From: Paracoccaceae bacterium
GTDB taxonomy: Bacteria; Pseudomonadota; Alphaproteobacteria; Rhodobacterales; Rhodobacteraceae
Direction of reading: 5' to 3'
Length of the DNA stretch: 7,644 nucleotides
NCBI GenBank assembly: GCA_003551745.1
Contig: PUNI01000250.1
Coordinates: 1 to 7,644, forward strand
Shown here piece after piece: positions 1-6,473 of the stretch. A program made the position numbers and the translations under genes. Each line of letters opens with the position of its first letter. Within the stretch, counting starts at the first letter, position 1. The notes beneath the pieces were generated by a model. That model saw only the letters and a list, made by a program, of their open reading frames with translations. It had not been told where the DNA came from and searched no databases.

Positions 1-284
1 CGGAGGACGCGACCGACCAAAGGACCGGCGCGGCCGCCGGGCCGGGCCATGTGCGCCATGTGGTCACCGACCACCGCCTGATCCGTCGCGGCATCGGCCG
101 GCGGCTGATGGCGGCGGTGCTGGCCGATGCCGGCAGCGCCGGGATCCCTTGCCTCGACTGCCTGTCGACCCGGACGGCGGTGCCCTTCTATGCGGCGCTC
201 GGGTTCGACCTGCTTGGCCTGGTCGAGGTGCAACTGCGCCCGGGGATCGGCTTTCCCGCGCTGCACATGCGGTGCCAGCTCTGA
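1..284 (+). CDS. GNAT family N-acetyltransferase, C-terminal part (5' end outside window)
   Basis: The reading frame is open from base 3 with no stop before TGA at 282-284, so the gene enters from the left and its start is not visible. The visible protein carries the second half of a GNAT fold. An acetyl-CoA pyrophosphate loop of the form R-R-G-I-G-R-R-L-M is encoded at about 84-110, preceded by a strand reading GHVRHVVTDHRL, and followed by the late GNAT motif FYAALGF at about 186-206. GNAT proteins move an acetyl group from acetyl-CoA to an amine; nothing visible here identifies the acceptor. The GTG at 51 is an internal valine rather than the start, because GNAT-like sequence continues upstream of it. 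The gene converges with the CoA-binding protein gene, leaving 26 bp between stops. The family is clear; the substrate is unknown. Confidence 0.85.
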   Translation, partial: EDATDQRTGAAAGPGHVRHVVTDHRLIRRGIGRRLMAAVLADAGSAGIPCLDCLSTRTAVPFYAALGFDLLGLVEVQLRPGIGFPALHMRCQL

Positions 285-289
285 GCACG

Positions 290-310
290 GCGGGGCCGCG
301 CCGGGCCCGC
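290..310. terminator. Possible bidirectional hairpin between convergent genes
   Basis: The 26 bp between the GNAT stop and the CoA-binding gene stop is almost pure G/C and can fold as GCGGG (290-294) with CCCGC (306-310), or alternatively as GGGCC (293-297) with GGCCC (304-308). There is no T-tract on either strand, so this is at best a non-canonical terminator serving the two convergent genes. Confidence 0.3.
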
Positions 311-781
311 TCAGAGCTTCGAGGAGATCACCCCGGTCGCGAAACCGCCCATGCGCAGTTCGCCGAAGAGCCGCTGGAACTCGATCTTGGGGCAACGGTT
401 CATCACCACGTCGCAGCCCCGCGCCTCGGCCATGGCGGCCGCCTCGGGGCTTTCGACGCCGATCTGCATCCAGACCGTGCGCAGCTGCGGCAGGGCGGCG
501 AGCGCCGCCGTGACGATCCCGGGCACGGCCTCGGACCGGCGGAAGATGTCGACCATGTCGGTCTCGGGCGGGCAGTCCTCAAGCCCGGCGCGCACCGTCT
601 CGCCGAAGAGCCGCGTGCCCGCCTCACGCGGGTTGACCGGGATCACCCGATAACCCTTCCGCCACAGGTAACGGCCCACGTAATGCGACGGCCGGATCGG
701 ATCGGGCGAAACGCCGACAATGGCGACCACCTTGGCGCGTGTCAGCAGCCCGCGCAGAAACGCATCGGAATACCCGCCCAT
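311..781 (-). CDS. CoA-binding domain protein (YccU-like, COG1832 type)
   Basis: This encodes 156 aa, slightly longer than E. coli YccU. It is a single Rossmann-like CoA-binding domain related to the N-terminal domain of succinyl-CoA synthetase alpha subunits. Visible signatures are the first strand and glycine loop VVAIVGVSPDP (residues 18-28), the second strand YRVIPVNP (44-51), the strand DMVDIFRRSE (75-84), VWMQIGVES (103-111) and the late family motif NRCPKIE (128-134). No membrane segment or signal peptide is seen, so it should be cytosolic. Proteins of this family bind CoA, but their physiological role is not settled. The ATG at 779-781 is preceded by AGGA (789-792 on the opposite strand) at suitable spacing, and homology starts close to it. 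Its leader contains a strong terminator (824-855), so its expression may depend on read-through or a weak local promoter. Family assignment is secure; function is open. Confidence 0.92.
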   Translation of the reverse strand: MGGYSDAFLRGLLTRAKVVAIVGVSPDPIRPSHYVGRYLWRKGYRVIPVNPREAGTRLFGETVRAGLEDCPPETDMVDIFRRSEAVPGIVTAALAALPQLRTVWMQIGVESPEAAAMAEARGCDVVMNRCPKIEFQRLFGELRMGGFATGVISSKL

Positions 782-805
782 GCCCCGTTCCTAGACCAGA
801 GCCGC

Positions 806-822
806 GGCGGGCGAAAGCCGCC
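806..822 (-). other. Small stem-loop in the CoA-binding gene leader
   Basis: GGCGG (806-810) and CCGCC (818-822) form a 5-bp stem with a 7-nt loop. It lies directly after the terminator U-tract and about 14 nt before the AGGA ribosome binding site of the CoA-binding gene. It may be only a GC-rich chance pairing. Confidence 0.25.
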
Positions 823-823
823 C

Positions 824-855
824 AAAAGAAGCGCCCGGTCCGAAGAGCCGGGCGC
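824..855 (-). terminator. Rho-independent terminator (downstream of YHS gene, in leader of CoA-binding gene)
   Basis: Read on the minus strand, GCGCCCGG (855-848) pairs perfectly with CCGGGCGC (838-831) around a 9-nt loop, and the stem is followed at once by TTCTTTT (830-824). That is a canonical intrinsic terminator. It lies 120 bp beyond the YHS gene stop and only 42 bp before the ATG of the next gene in the same direction. It therefore either ends the rlmB-YHS transcript or acts as an attenuator for the CoA-binding gene. Confidence 0.75.
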
Positions 856-975
856 CAGTAACGGAACGAGGGACAGTGAAGAGAAACGCGAATGTTCCGA
901 ACTCACGCTTCAGTAGGTGAGATAGAAACGCAACAGATGGAAAAAAGATCCCATCGCAAAGCTGTGAAAGGGTTG
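856..975. other. AT-richer intergenic spacer, no gene seen
   Basis: This is the least GC-rich stretch of the window. On the minus strand it starts with a TTGACA that overlaps the YHS stop codon (974-979), but no good -10 box follows at 16-18 bp. It also holds a run of six T on the minus strand flanked by GATGG/CCATC, and a short CTCAC/GTGAG dyad (901-920 on +). I see no credible small ORF with a ribosome binding site on either strand. Confidence 0.4.
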
Positions 976-1446
976 TCAATCGCCGCCGGCCAGCCAGCGG
1001 GGCCAGTTCTGCTGGGCGGCATGCACCGTCTCGGCCGGGCTCGCGAGCAGCAGCGCCAGCGGGCCGGGCCCCTCGGCGAGATAGAGCCGCCCGTCCATGA
1101 TCGCCCAGTAGCGGGGATCGGCCGGAACCGGGCGGCCGCGGGCGACGGAGAGGGCGCAATAGCCCCCGAACTGCGGCGCATAGGCATGTGGATCGGCCTC
1201 GAATGCGGCCCGGTGGCCGGGGCTGGCAAAATGCCAGCGCACCCCGCGCCAGCGCAGCGCGATCTCGGGCTGGCCCGACAGGGCGCGGCCATCGACGAAG
1301 AAGGCCACCGGATCGAAGCCCGCCACCGCCACCCCGTCGAGCGCGACCAGTCGCGCCTGCGGGTCGGCCGAAGCCGACGCCGACCAGAGCGCCGCGAGCA
1401 CGGCGAGAATTGTATGGGGCAGGCGAAGGGCGGTCAGCGCGCTCAT
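976..1446 (-). CDS. YHS domain-containing exported protein
   Basis: This encodes 156 aa. Residues 1-27 look like a Sec signal peptide: a short basic N-terminus, a hydrophobic core HTILAVLAALW (11-21) and an SASA cleavage region before DPQARL. The mature part matches the YHS family found in exported proteins: GFDPVAFFVDGRALSG (43-58), W-x-G-V-x-W-H-F-A-S (66-75), FEADPHAYAPQFGGYC (82-97), and a C-terminal NWP-x-WLAG (147-154). The only cysteine is C97, in the conserved position after the paired glycines. The domain is often linked to metal or redox contexts, but the role of this subgroup is not established. It starts 72 bp downstream of rlmB on the same strand and ends before the terminator at 824-855, so it is probably the second gene of an rlmB transcript. 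No clear Shine-Dalgarno precedes the ATG, but no other start keeps the signal peptide. Family assignment is firm; function is unknown. Confidence 0.88.
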   Translation of the reverse strand: MSALTALRLPHTILAVLAALWSASASADPQARLVALDGVAVAGFDPVAFFVDGRALSGQPEIALRWRGVRWHFASPGHRAAFEADPHAYAPQFGGYCALSVARGRPVPADPRYWAIMDGRLYLAEGPGPLALLLASPAETVHAAQQNWPRWLAGGD

Positions 1447-1518
1447 GTGCGACTAGATGCCCGATGGGCGGAGAGTCGAGAAGACCCCCCTCGCGACTGT
1501 GATCGTCCGCGCGGCCGC

Positions 1519-2298
1519 CTATCGCCGTCCGGCCGCATAGAGCGCAACCGCCGCCGCGTTGGAGACATTGAGCGAGCCGAAGCCACCGGCAGCGTCGATC
1601 CGCACCAGCCGGTCGCAGGCGTCGCGCGTGCCGGCGCGCAGGCCCGGGCCCTCGGCCCCCAGCACCAGCCCCACCGGGCGCGCCGCACCGGCCGCGGCGA
1701 GCCCCTCCTCCAACGTCGCCGGCGCCGCCCCATCCAGGCCGAGAAGCACATAGCCGAGATCCCGCAGCCCGCTCAGCGCAGCGGCCAGGTTGCGCACGCG
1801 CAGATAGGGCTGGCGTTCCAGCGCACCGCTGGCGGCCTTGGCGAGCGCGCCGGTTTCCGGGGCTGCATGGCGCGCCGGCGCGATCACCGCCCGGGCGCCG
1901 AACACCGCGGCCGAGCGCAGCACCGCGCCGACGTTGTGCGGATCGGTCACGCGATCGAGCAGCAGCACCACCGGCGCGTCGCCCGCGGGCGCGCATACGG
2001 CGTCGAGTGGGCCCCAGTCCAGTGGCCGCACCTCCAGCGCCGCGCCCTGGTGCACCGCGCCCGCGTCGAGCGGCGCCGGGAACTTCCGCGCATCGGCGAT
2101 CTCGGGCGCCATGCCGGATGCCGCGATCGGCCCCGAAAGCCGATCGGCAGCGTTGCGCGTCACCACCAGCCGCAGCCGGTGCCGGGCCGGGTTTTCCAGC
2201 GCGTCGCGCACCGCGTGCAGGCCGAAGAGCCACAGCGTTTCGGCCGCGGCAGCGCGCCGGCCGCGCTCCTTCTCGATCACCCAGGCCGGCTTGCGCAT
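1519..2298 (-). CDS. rlmB: 23S rRNA (guanosine-2'-O-)-methyltransferase RlmB (TrmH/SpoU family)
   Basis: This encodes 259 aa. RlmB uses S-adenosylmethionine to 2'-O-methylate G2251 (E. coli numbering) in the peptidyl-transferase P-loop of 23S rRNA. The N-terminal substrate-binding domain covers about 21-95, including LFGLHAVRDAL (24-34) and the family's VHQG (82-85). The SPOUT catalytic domain follows: motif 1 LDRVTDPHNVGAVLRSA (114-130, with N122 and R128), motif 2 GLVLGAEGPGLR (210-221, E216), and motif 3 with the C-terminal knot SLNVSNAAAVALY (242-254, N244). The frame is open upstream to another ATG at 2349. I chose the ATG at 2298 because family similarity begins at MRKPAWVIEKERGRR and a GGGGGA Shine-Dalgarno sits 4 bases before it. 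RlmB versus another TrmH-family 2'-O-methyltransferase is the only real ambiguity; length and VHQG favour RlmB. It is divergent from tRNA-Tyr and probably co-transcribed with the YHS gene. Confidence 0.93.
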   Translation of the reverse strand: MRKPAWVIEKERGRRAAAAETLWLFGLHAVRDALENPARHRLRLVVTRNAADRLSGPIAASGMAPEIADARKFPAPLDAGAVHQGAALEVRPLDWGPLDAVCAPAGDAPVVLLLDRVTDPHNVGAVLRSAAVFGARAVIAPARHAAPETGALAKAASGALERQPYLRVRNLAAALSGLRDLGYVLLGLDGAAPATLEEGLAAAGAARPVGLVLGAEGPGLRAGTRDACDRLVRIDAAGGFGSLNVSNAAAVALYAAGRR

Positions 2299-2375
2299 CG
2301 CGTCCCCCGTCGCACGCGGCAGCATGGCCGGGCCGCAGGGGTCATGCAAGGCCCGTCGCCGCGCCCCGATTCCAG

Positions 2376-2404
2376 TTGACGCGCCCCACCCGCTTCGCTA
2401 TCCG
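2376..2404 (+). promoter_or_regulatory. Promoter of tRNA-Tyr
   Basis: TTGACG (2376-2381) is a five-of-six match to the -35 consensus. A 17-bp spacer separates it from TATCCG (2399-2404) as the -10. Transcription would start near 2411, about six bases before the mature tRNA, which is a normal short leader. The -10 lacks the final T, which is tolerated in Rhodobacter-type promoters. Confidence 0.6.
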
Positions 2405-2416
2405 GCGAGCCGCGTC

Positions 2417-2500
2417 GGGCGACGTGCTGCAAGGTGCGGCAGCGGACTGTAAATCCGCCGGGGAGACCCATGCCTGGTTCGATTCCAGGGTCGCCCACCA
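2417..2500 (+). tRNA. tRNA-Tyr (anticodon GUA), CCA encoded
   Basis: The gene is 84 nt including the genomic CCA (2498-2500). The acceptor stem GGGCGAC pairs perfectly with GTCGCCC (2417-2423 with 2490-2496). The D stem is GCTG/CGGC with a GG-containing loop. The anticodon stem GCGGA/TCCGC (2442-2446 with 2454-2458) encloses loop CTGTAAA, giving anticodon GTA at 2449-2451. A long variable arm of 14 nt, typical of class II tRNA-Tyr, precedes the T arm CCTGG-TTCGATT-CCAGG. The discriminator base is A, as expected for bacterial tRNA-Tyr. It stands alone, not in a tRNA cluster. I see no integrase or repeated 3' end to suggest use as an attachment site. Confidence 0.97.
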
Positions 2501-2580
2501 CCTTTCCTGGCCCGCCGTCCTTACTGGCTCACCGCTCGTCCCGACAGCGTCAGGTGGGTGCGTGGCGCGGCAGCCGGAGA

Positions 2581-2603
2581 CTGGCGAGGGCTCAACTCGC
2601 CGG
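2581..2603 (-). terminator. Possible terminator hairpin after nadK
   Basis: GGCGAG (2583-2588) and CTCGCC (2596-2601) pair around a 7-nt loop, and the stem extends by a wobble pair and one more G-C pair to 2581/2603. It starts 4 bp past the nadK stop codon. The minus-strand sequence after the stem (AGTCTCC) has only a weak T content, so efficiency is doubtful. Confidence 0.45.
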
Positions 2604-2606
2604 CGC

Positions 2607-3374
2607 TCAGGCGAACTGCTCGCGGATCAGCCGCTCCTCCAGCCCATGACCCGGATCGAACAGCAGGCGGTGTTCGACGCTCGGCTCGGAGCGCACCTCC
2701 ACCCAGGCCACGTCGCGCACCGGGCGGCTGTCGGCATCGGCCATCACCGGCCGCTTGGCGGGGTTGAGCACATCGAAGCGCACCACTGCCGTCTTCGGCA
2801 GCAGCGCGCCGCGCCAGCGCCGGGGCCGGAACGCCGACATCGCGGTCAGCGCCAGCACGTCCGAGCCGATCGGCAGGATCGGACCATGCGCCGAATAGTT
2901 GTAGGCCGTCGATCCCGCCGGCGTGCAGACCAGCGCGCCGTCGCACACCAGCTCCTCCATGCGCACCTTGCCATCCACGCTGATCTTCAGCCGCGCCGCC
3001 TGCGGCCCTTCGCGCAGAAGCGAAACCTCGTTGATCGCGAGCGCCTCATGCGCGTTGCCCCGGACGGTCACGGCACGCATCCGCAGCGGGTTGATCACCG
3101 CCTCCTCGGCCTGAGCCAGCCGCTCGGTCAGGCCGGTGGGGGCGTATTCGTTCATCAGGAAGCCCACCGTCCCCCGGTTCATGCCATAGACCGGCGCCGG
3201 CAGATGCTGGGTCGCATGCAGCGTGGCGAGCATGAAGCCGTCGCCGCCCAGCGCGGCGATGACCTCCGCCTCCTCCAGCGGCACGTCGCCGTAGCGGGCG
3301 ATCAGCGTCTCGCGGGCGGCCTGGGCATCCTCCGCCTCGCTCGCCAGGAAGGCGATCTTCCGTCGCTCGGCCAT
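2607..3374 (-). CDS. nadK: NAD kinase
   Basis: This encodes 255 aa, the short alphaproteobacterial form (E. coli NadK is about 292 aa). It phosphorylates NAD+ at the 2'-hydroxyl of the adenosine ribose using ATP, making NADP+ in the cytosol. Signatures in order are the GGDG phosphate-binding motif (43-46), [13 protein letters not shown] (63-75), the NEVSL strand (115-119) with its NAD-contacting Asn-Glu pair, and the second glycine-rich motif [14 protein letters not shown] (145-158). The beta-rich C-terminal domain is complete. The frame is open upstream to 3449, but the ATG at 3374 matches the family start ([12 protein letters not shown]) and has an AGGGAG about 10 bases ahead. The gene is divergent from asnB, with 127 bp between starts, and ends just before a possible hairpin. 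No damage is visible. Confidence 0.95.
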   Translation of the reverse strand: MAERRKIAFLASEAEDAQAARETLIARYGDVPLEEAEVIAALGGDGFMLATLHATQHLPAPVYGMNRGTVGFLMNEYAPTGLTERLAQAEEAVINPLRMRAVTVRGNAHEALAINEVSLLREGPQAARLKISVDGKVRMEELVCDGALVCTPAGSTAYNYSAHGPILPIGSDVLALTAMSAFRPRRWRGALLPKTAVVRFDVLNPAKRPVMADADSRPVRDVAWVEVRSEPSVEHRLLFDPGHGLEERLIREQFA

Positions 3375-3439
3375 GCCGGTTGGCTCCCTGTCCCTCGGCG
3401 CCTTCTGACCGGCCGGCGGCGCGAACACAAGCGCCCGCG

Positions 3440-3468
3440 TTGTGACCATGGGCCGGGCGGCCTATGCT
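3440..3468 (+). promoter_or_regulatory. Candidate promoter of asnB
   Basis: TTGTGA (3440-3445), a 17-bp spacer and TATGCT (3463-3468) match the -35 and -10 consensus four of six each at ideal spacing. Transcription would start near 3475. A strong Shine-Dalgarno, GGGAGGAG (3487-3494), then sits 7 bases before the ATG at 3502. Promoter and translation signals are intact although the gene behind them is broken. Confidence 0.5.
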
Positions 3469-3501
3469 GGTCCAACCGAGGCGAACGGGAGGAGAGCGAC
3501 A

Positions 3502-4957
3502 ATGTGCGGCTTCGTCTGCCTGTGGAACATCGACGACGAGGCGCTCGCCCGGTCGATGATCGAGCGCATCGCCCACCGCGGCCCGGACGCGACCGAGGTC
3601 GTGCGCGGCCGCGGCGCGCCGGTGATCATGGCGCACGCCCGCCTTGCCATCATCGGCCCCGACGACGGCGCCCAGCCGATCTGGCAGAACCAGGACCTGC
3701 TGGTGGTGAACGGCGAGATCTACAACCATGCAGACCTGCGCGCGATCCTCGGCGAAAGCGCCTTCGAGACGGCGTCCGACAGCGATGCGATCCTGCATCT
3801 GTTCCGCTCGGGCCAGCTGCGCTGGATCTCGCGGCTCGACGGCATGTTCGCCTTCGTGCTGGCGAGCCGCGCCCGCATCATCGCCGCGCGCGATCCGCTC
3901 GGCATCAAGCCGCTTTATCTCGCCCGCATCGGCGCGGGGCTGGCCTTTGCCTCCGAACTCAAGGCGTTCGACGGGGTGGCGGTAGACGCCATCGAGGCGA
4001 TCCCGCCCGGCGGGCTCTTCGACAGCCGCGACGGGCCGCGCCGCTGGGCCCGGGTGCCGCAGGGCGCGGCCGAGCCCGAGGCCGATCTCGATATCGAGGC
4101 GACGGCCGCCGAGCTGCGGCTGGTGCTGGAAGAGGCCGTCACCAAGTGGATGGTGGCGGATGTCGAGGGCGGCGCCGCAGCGGCTGAAGACCTTCGCCGT
4201 CGGCGCCGAGGGCAGTGCCGATCTCGCCGCCGCGCGCCGCGTGGCGGCCCACATCGGCTCCGACCACCATGAGCGGGCCTTCACCGCCGAGGAGGTGGCC
4301 GAGGTGCTGCCCCATGTCATCTACCACCTTGAGTCCGCCGATGTCGATCTGGTGCGCTCGGCGATCCCCACGCATTTCGCCGCCCGGCTGGCCCGCGCGC
4401 ATGTCAAGGCGGTGCTCACCGGCGAGGGTGCCGACGAGCTGTTCGCGGGCTACGCCTATCACCATGCCTATATCGACCATCCCCGCGCGCTGGCCGACGA
4501 GTTGACCCGTGCGCTCAACGCCATGCACAACATCAACCTGCAGCGGGTGGACCGCATCACCATGGGCGTGAGCCTCGAGGCCCGCACGCCGTTCCTCGAC
4601 CGCGACCTGATCGACTTCGCCCAGTCGATCCCGGCTACGCTGAAGCTCTGCCGCACCGACCCCGAGGCCGCCGAGAGCACCGGGCCGACCACCGAGAAAT
4701 GGATCCTGCGCAAGGCGGTGGCGGATCTGCTGCCCGACGATCTGGTCTGGCGCAAGAAGGCGCAGTTCGACGAGGGATCGGGCACGCTGGCCCTGCTGAC
4801 CCGGGCGCTGCAGCAGATCACCGGCAGCGCCAACCCGCTCGACCGCACGGCCGAGGCCGCGCTCTACGAGGACATCCTGCGCGGCCAGTACCGCCGGCCC
4901 GACCGCATCCTCGCCGCGGCCGGCGCCTGGGAGGCCGGGCGCGTCGCCGCCGCCTGA
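3502..4957 (+). pseudogene. asnB: Asparagine synthetase B, glutamine-hydrolysing, with internal out-of-frame deletion
   Basis: Intact AsnB converts aspartate, ATP and glutamine to asparagine. The first part (3502 to about 4164) encodes a complete class II glutaminase domain: nucleophile C2 in MCGFVCLW, R47, NGEIYNH (70-76) and the D93 loop. It continues as far as VTKWMVADV (213-221), which aligns with E. coli VKSHLMSDV. The next expected segment, with the SGGLDSS PP-loop, is missing. Only 16 nt separate that valine from RLKTFAVG, which resumes in the next frame at 4181 and runs to TGA at 4955-4957 with GEGADELFAGY, SLEARTPFLDRDL and RKKAQFDEGSG. E. coli has about 39 residues in the gap, so roughly 101 bp are lost, which also explains the frame change. 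Translation from 3502 would stop at 4272, giving 256 aa with an arginine-rich tail after V221. No other lesion is visible, so the deletion is recent or an assembly error. The product cannot make asparagine as read. Confidence 0.9.
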
Positions 4958-5101
4958 CCCCGTGGCCTTGGGCGAAGCTCCTGTCCGCGCCGGGGCCGCC
5001 ACGGATCCGGGCAGGCTTCGTTCCGCGACGTTTCCGTGCTTCAAGAGCCGCCCGGTTTCGGCTATCACCCGGCCATTGCCCTCTGGCCCGAGGAGACGCC
5101 C
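4958..5101 (+). other. Intergenic leader between asnB and glyA
   Basis: This 144-bp spacer contains a 7-bp inverted repeat CCGTGGC (4960-4966) / GCCACGG (4998-5004) just after the asnB stop. It has a 31-nt intervening segment and no T-tract, so it is a weak candidate for an asnB terminator. The second half holds the candidate glyA promoter and the ribosome binding site. I recognise no riboswitch fold. Confidence 0.4.
5040..5068 (+). promoter_or_regulatory. Weak candidate promoter of glyA
   Basis: TTCAAG (5040-5045), a 17-bp spacer and TATCAC (5063-5068) give a plausible but low-scoring promoter with a start near 5075. The -10 context GCTATC is the same as that of the tRNA-Tyr promoter in this window. 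Below it, GAGGAGA (5090-5096) is a strong ribosome binding site for the ATG at 5102. Confidence 0.35.
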
Positions 5102-6397
5102 ATGAACGCCCCCCATCGCGACAGCGGCTTTTTCACCGACACGGTGACTGCGCGCGACCCGGAACTCGCCTCGGCGCTGGCCGCCGAACTCGGCCGCCAG
5201 CGCGACGAGATCGAGCTGATCGCTTCGGAGAACATCGTCAGCCAGGCGGTTCTGGAAGCGCAGGGCTCGGTCCTGACCAACAAATATGCCGAAGGCTATC
5301 CGGGTCGTCGCTATTACGGGGGCTGCCAGCATGTCGACGTGGCCGAGGAGCTTGCCATCGCGCGGGCCTGCCAGCTCTTCGGCTGCGGCTTTGCCAATGT
5401 CCAGCCGAACTCCGGCAGCCAGGCCAACCAGGGCGTGTTCCTCGCGCTCCTGCAGCCCGGCGACACCATCCTCGGCATGAGCCTCGACGCCGGCGGCCAC
5501 CTGACCCATGGCGCACGGCCGAACCTGTCGGGCAAGTGGTTCAATGCCGTCCACTACGGCGTGCGCGAGGACGACCTGACCCCCGACTATGACCAGATCG
5601 AGGCGCTGGCGCTGGAGCACAAGCCGCGGCTGATCATCGCCGGCGGCTCGGCGATCCCGCGCATTCTCGACTTCCCCCGCTTCCGCGCCATCGCCGACAA
5701 GGTGGGGGCGTATCTGCTTGTGGACATGGCGCATTTTGCGGGGCTGGTGGCCTCGGGCCATTACCCCTCGCCCTTCCCGCATGCCCATGTCGCCACCACC
5801 ACGACCCACAAGACCCTGCGTGGCCCGCGCGGCGGCATGATCCTCACCGATGACGAGGCTCTGGCCAAGAAGTTCAACTCGGCGATCTTCCCCGGCCTGC
5901 AGGGCGGCCCGCTGATGCATGTGATCGCCGCCAAGGCGGTGGCCTTCGGCGAGGCGCTGCGGCCGGAGTTCAAGGCCTATCAGGCGCAGGTCATCCGCAA
6001 CGCGCAAGCGCTGGCCGACCAGCTCTCGGACCACGGCCTTGCCATCGTCACCGGCGGCACCGACACCCATCTGATGCTCGTCGACCTGCGCCCCAAGGGC
6101 GTGAAGGGCAACGCCACCGAAACCGCCCTCGGGCGCGCCCACATCACCTGCAACAAGAACGGCATCCCCTTCGACACTGAAAAGCCCACCGTCACCAGCG
6201 GCATCCGCCTCGGCTCGCCCGCCGGCACCACGCGCGGCTTCGGCGAGCCCGAGTTCCGCCAGATCGGCGACTGGATCGCCCGGGTGGTGGAGGGGCTTGC
6301 CGCCAACGGCGAGTCGGCCAATGGCGCGGTCGAGGCCGAGGTGAAGGCCGAAGTGACGGAACTCTGCGCCCGTTTCCCGCTCTACCCGGGCCTCTGA
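5102..6397 (+). CDS. glyA: Serine hydroxymethyltransferase
   Basis: This encodes 431 aa, full length for the family. This pyridoxal-phosphate enzyme interconverts serine plus tetrahydrofolate and glycine plus 5,10-methylene-tetrahydrofolate, the main source of one-carbon units, in the cytosol. Visible motifs are [10 protein letters not shown] (38-47), [16 protein letters not shown] (59-74), the PLP-contacting QPNSGSQAN (101-109), [11 protein letters not shown] (205-215, with D208 and H211), the PLP lysine K237 in [14 protein letters not shown], and substrate-carboxylate R368 in SGIRLGSPA. The frame is open upstream to an ATG at 5036, but the ATG at 5102 follows GAGGAGA at the right distance and matches the family N-terminus. 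It lies 144 bp downstream of the broken asnB with its own candidate promoter, so asnB damage need not affect it. It converges with the small membrane protein gene. No anomalies. Confidence 0.97.
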   Translation: MNAPHRDSGFFTDTVTARDPELASALAAELGRQRDEIELIASENIVSQAVLEAQGSVLTNKYAEGYPGRRYYGGCQHVDVAEELAIARACQLFGCGFANVQPNSGSQANQGVFLALLQPGDTILGMSLDAGGHLTHGARPNLSGKWFNAVHYGVREDDLTPDYDQIEALALEHKPRLIIAGGSAIPRILDFPRFRAIADKVGAYLLVDMAHFAGLVASGHYPSPFPHAHVATTTTHKTLRGPRGGMILTDDEALAKKFNSAIFPGLQGGPLMHVIAAKAVAFGEALRPEFKAYQAQVIRNAQALADQLSDHGLAIVTGGTDTHLMLVDLRPKGVKGNATETALGRAHITCNKNGIPFDTEKPTVTSGIRLGSPAGTTRGFGEPEFRQIGDWIARVVEGLAANGESANGAVEAEVKAEVTELCARFPLYPGL

Positions 6398-6407
6398 CCA
6401 CGCCGTC

Positions 6408-6418
6408 GGCGCGGCCTC
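6408..6418 (+). repeat. 11-nt direct repeat, first copy (second at 6447-6457)
   Basis: GGCGCGGCCTC occurs here, 10 bp after the glyA stop, and again at 6447-6457 as the left arm of the strong hairpin. Its first ten bases could pair equally well with the right arm at 6463-6472, offering an alternative fold in the glyA 3' untranslated region. Confidence 0.6.
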
Positions 6419-6445
6419 CCGGTCGGCCCGCGGCGCTGCACGCCT

Positions 6446-6473
6446 TGGCGCGGCCTCAGAGCAGGCCGCGCCA
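6446..6473. terminator. Long perfect hairpin between convergent glyA and small membrane protein gene
   Basis: TGGCGCGGCCT (6446-6456) pairs perfectly with AGGCCGCGCCA (6463-6473), an 11-bp stem with a 6-nt loop. It lies 48 bp after the glyA stop and overlaps the last codons and stop of the minus-strand gene. It has no U-tract on either side, so it may act as a bidirectional 3'-end stabiliser or a non-canonical terminator for both convergent transcripts. Confidence 0.55.

Noticed and set aside
360..613. Repeated sequence CGCCGAAGAGCCGC at about 361 and 601
   Set aside because: Both copies encode RLFGE inside the CoA-binding protein (residues 57-61 and 137-141). This is coding coincidence with shared codon preference, not a DNA repeat element.
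892..2379. A 495-codon open frame on the plus strand opposite the YHS gene and rlmB
   Set aside because: It is arginine-, glutamine- and histidine-rich antisense translation with no motif, covering two genes with clear families on the other strand.
2483..2500. tRNA-Tyr 3' end as an integration attachment site
   Set aside because: There is no integrase, no second copy of the tRNA 3' end and no shift in composition beside it.
3375..3449. Upstream start for nadK adding 25 residues
   Set aside because: The extra residues are not family-like, and the ATG at 3374 has its own Shine-Dalgarno and matches the known N-terminus.
4141..4200. Programmed ribosomal frameshift joining the two asnB frames
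   Set aside because: There is no slippery heptamer or stop-codon context, and a frameshift would still leave about 34 catalytic-domain residues missing.
4160..4957. Separate downstream gene starting at the ATG at 4160, giving a split two-subunit asparagine synthetase
   Set aside because: The ATG is an accidental codon formed at the deletion junction. It has no ribosome binding site, and the resulting protein would lack the ATP-binding SGGLDSS loop, so it could not work as a synthetase subunit.
5036..5101. Upstream ATG for glyA adding 22 residues
   Set aside because: The extension overlaps the candidate promoter and the strong GAGGAGA site that serves the ATG at 5102, and the extra residues do not resemble the family.
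4139..6142. A 667-codon open frame on the minus strand opposite asnB and glyA
   Set aside because: It lies antisense to well-recognised proteins. Long antisense frames are expected in very GC-rich DNA, and its translation is low-complexity and matches no fold.
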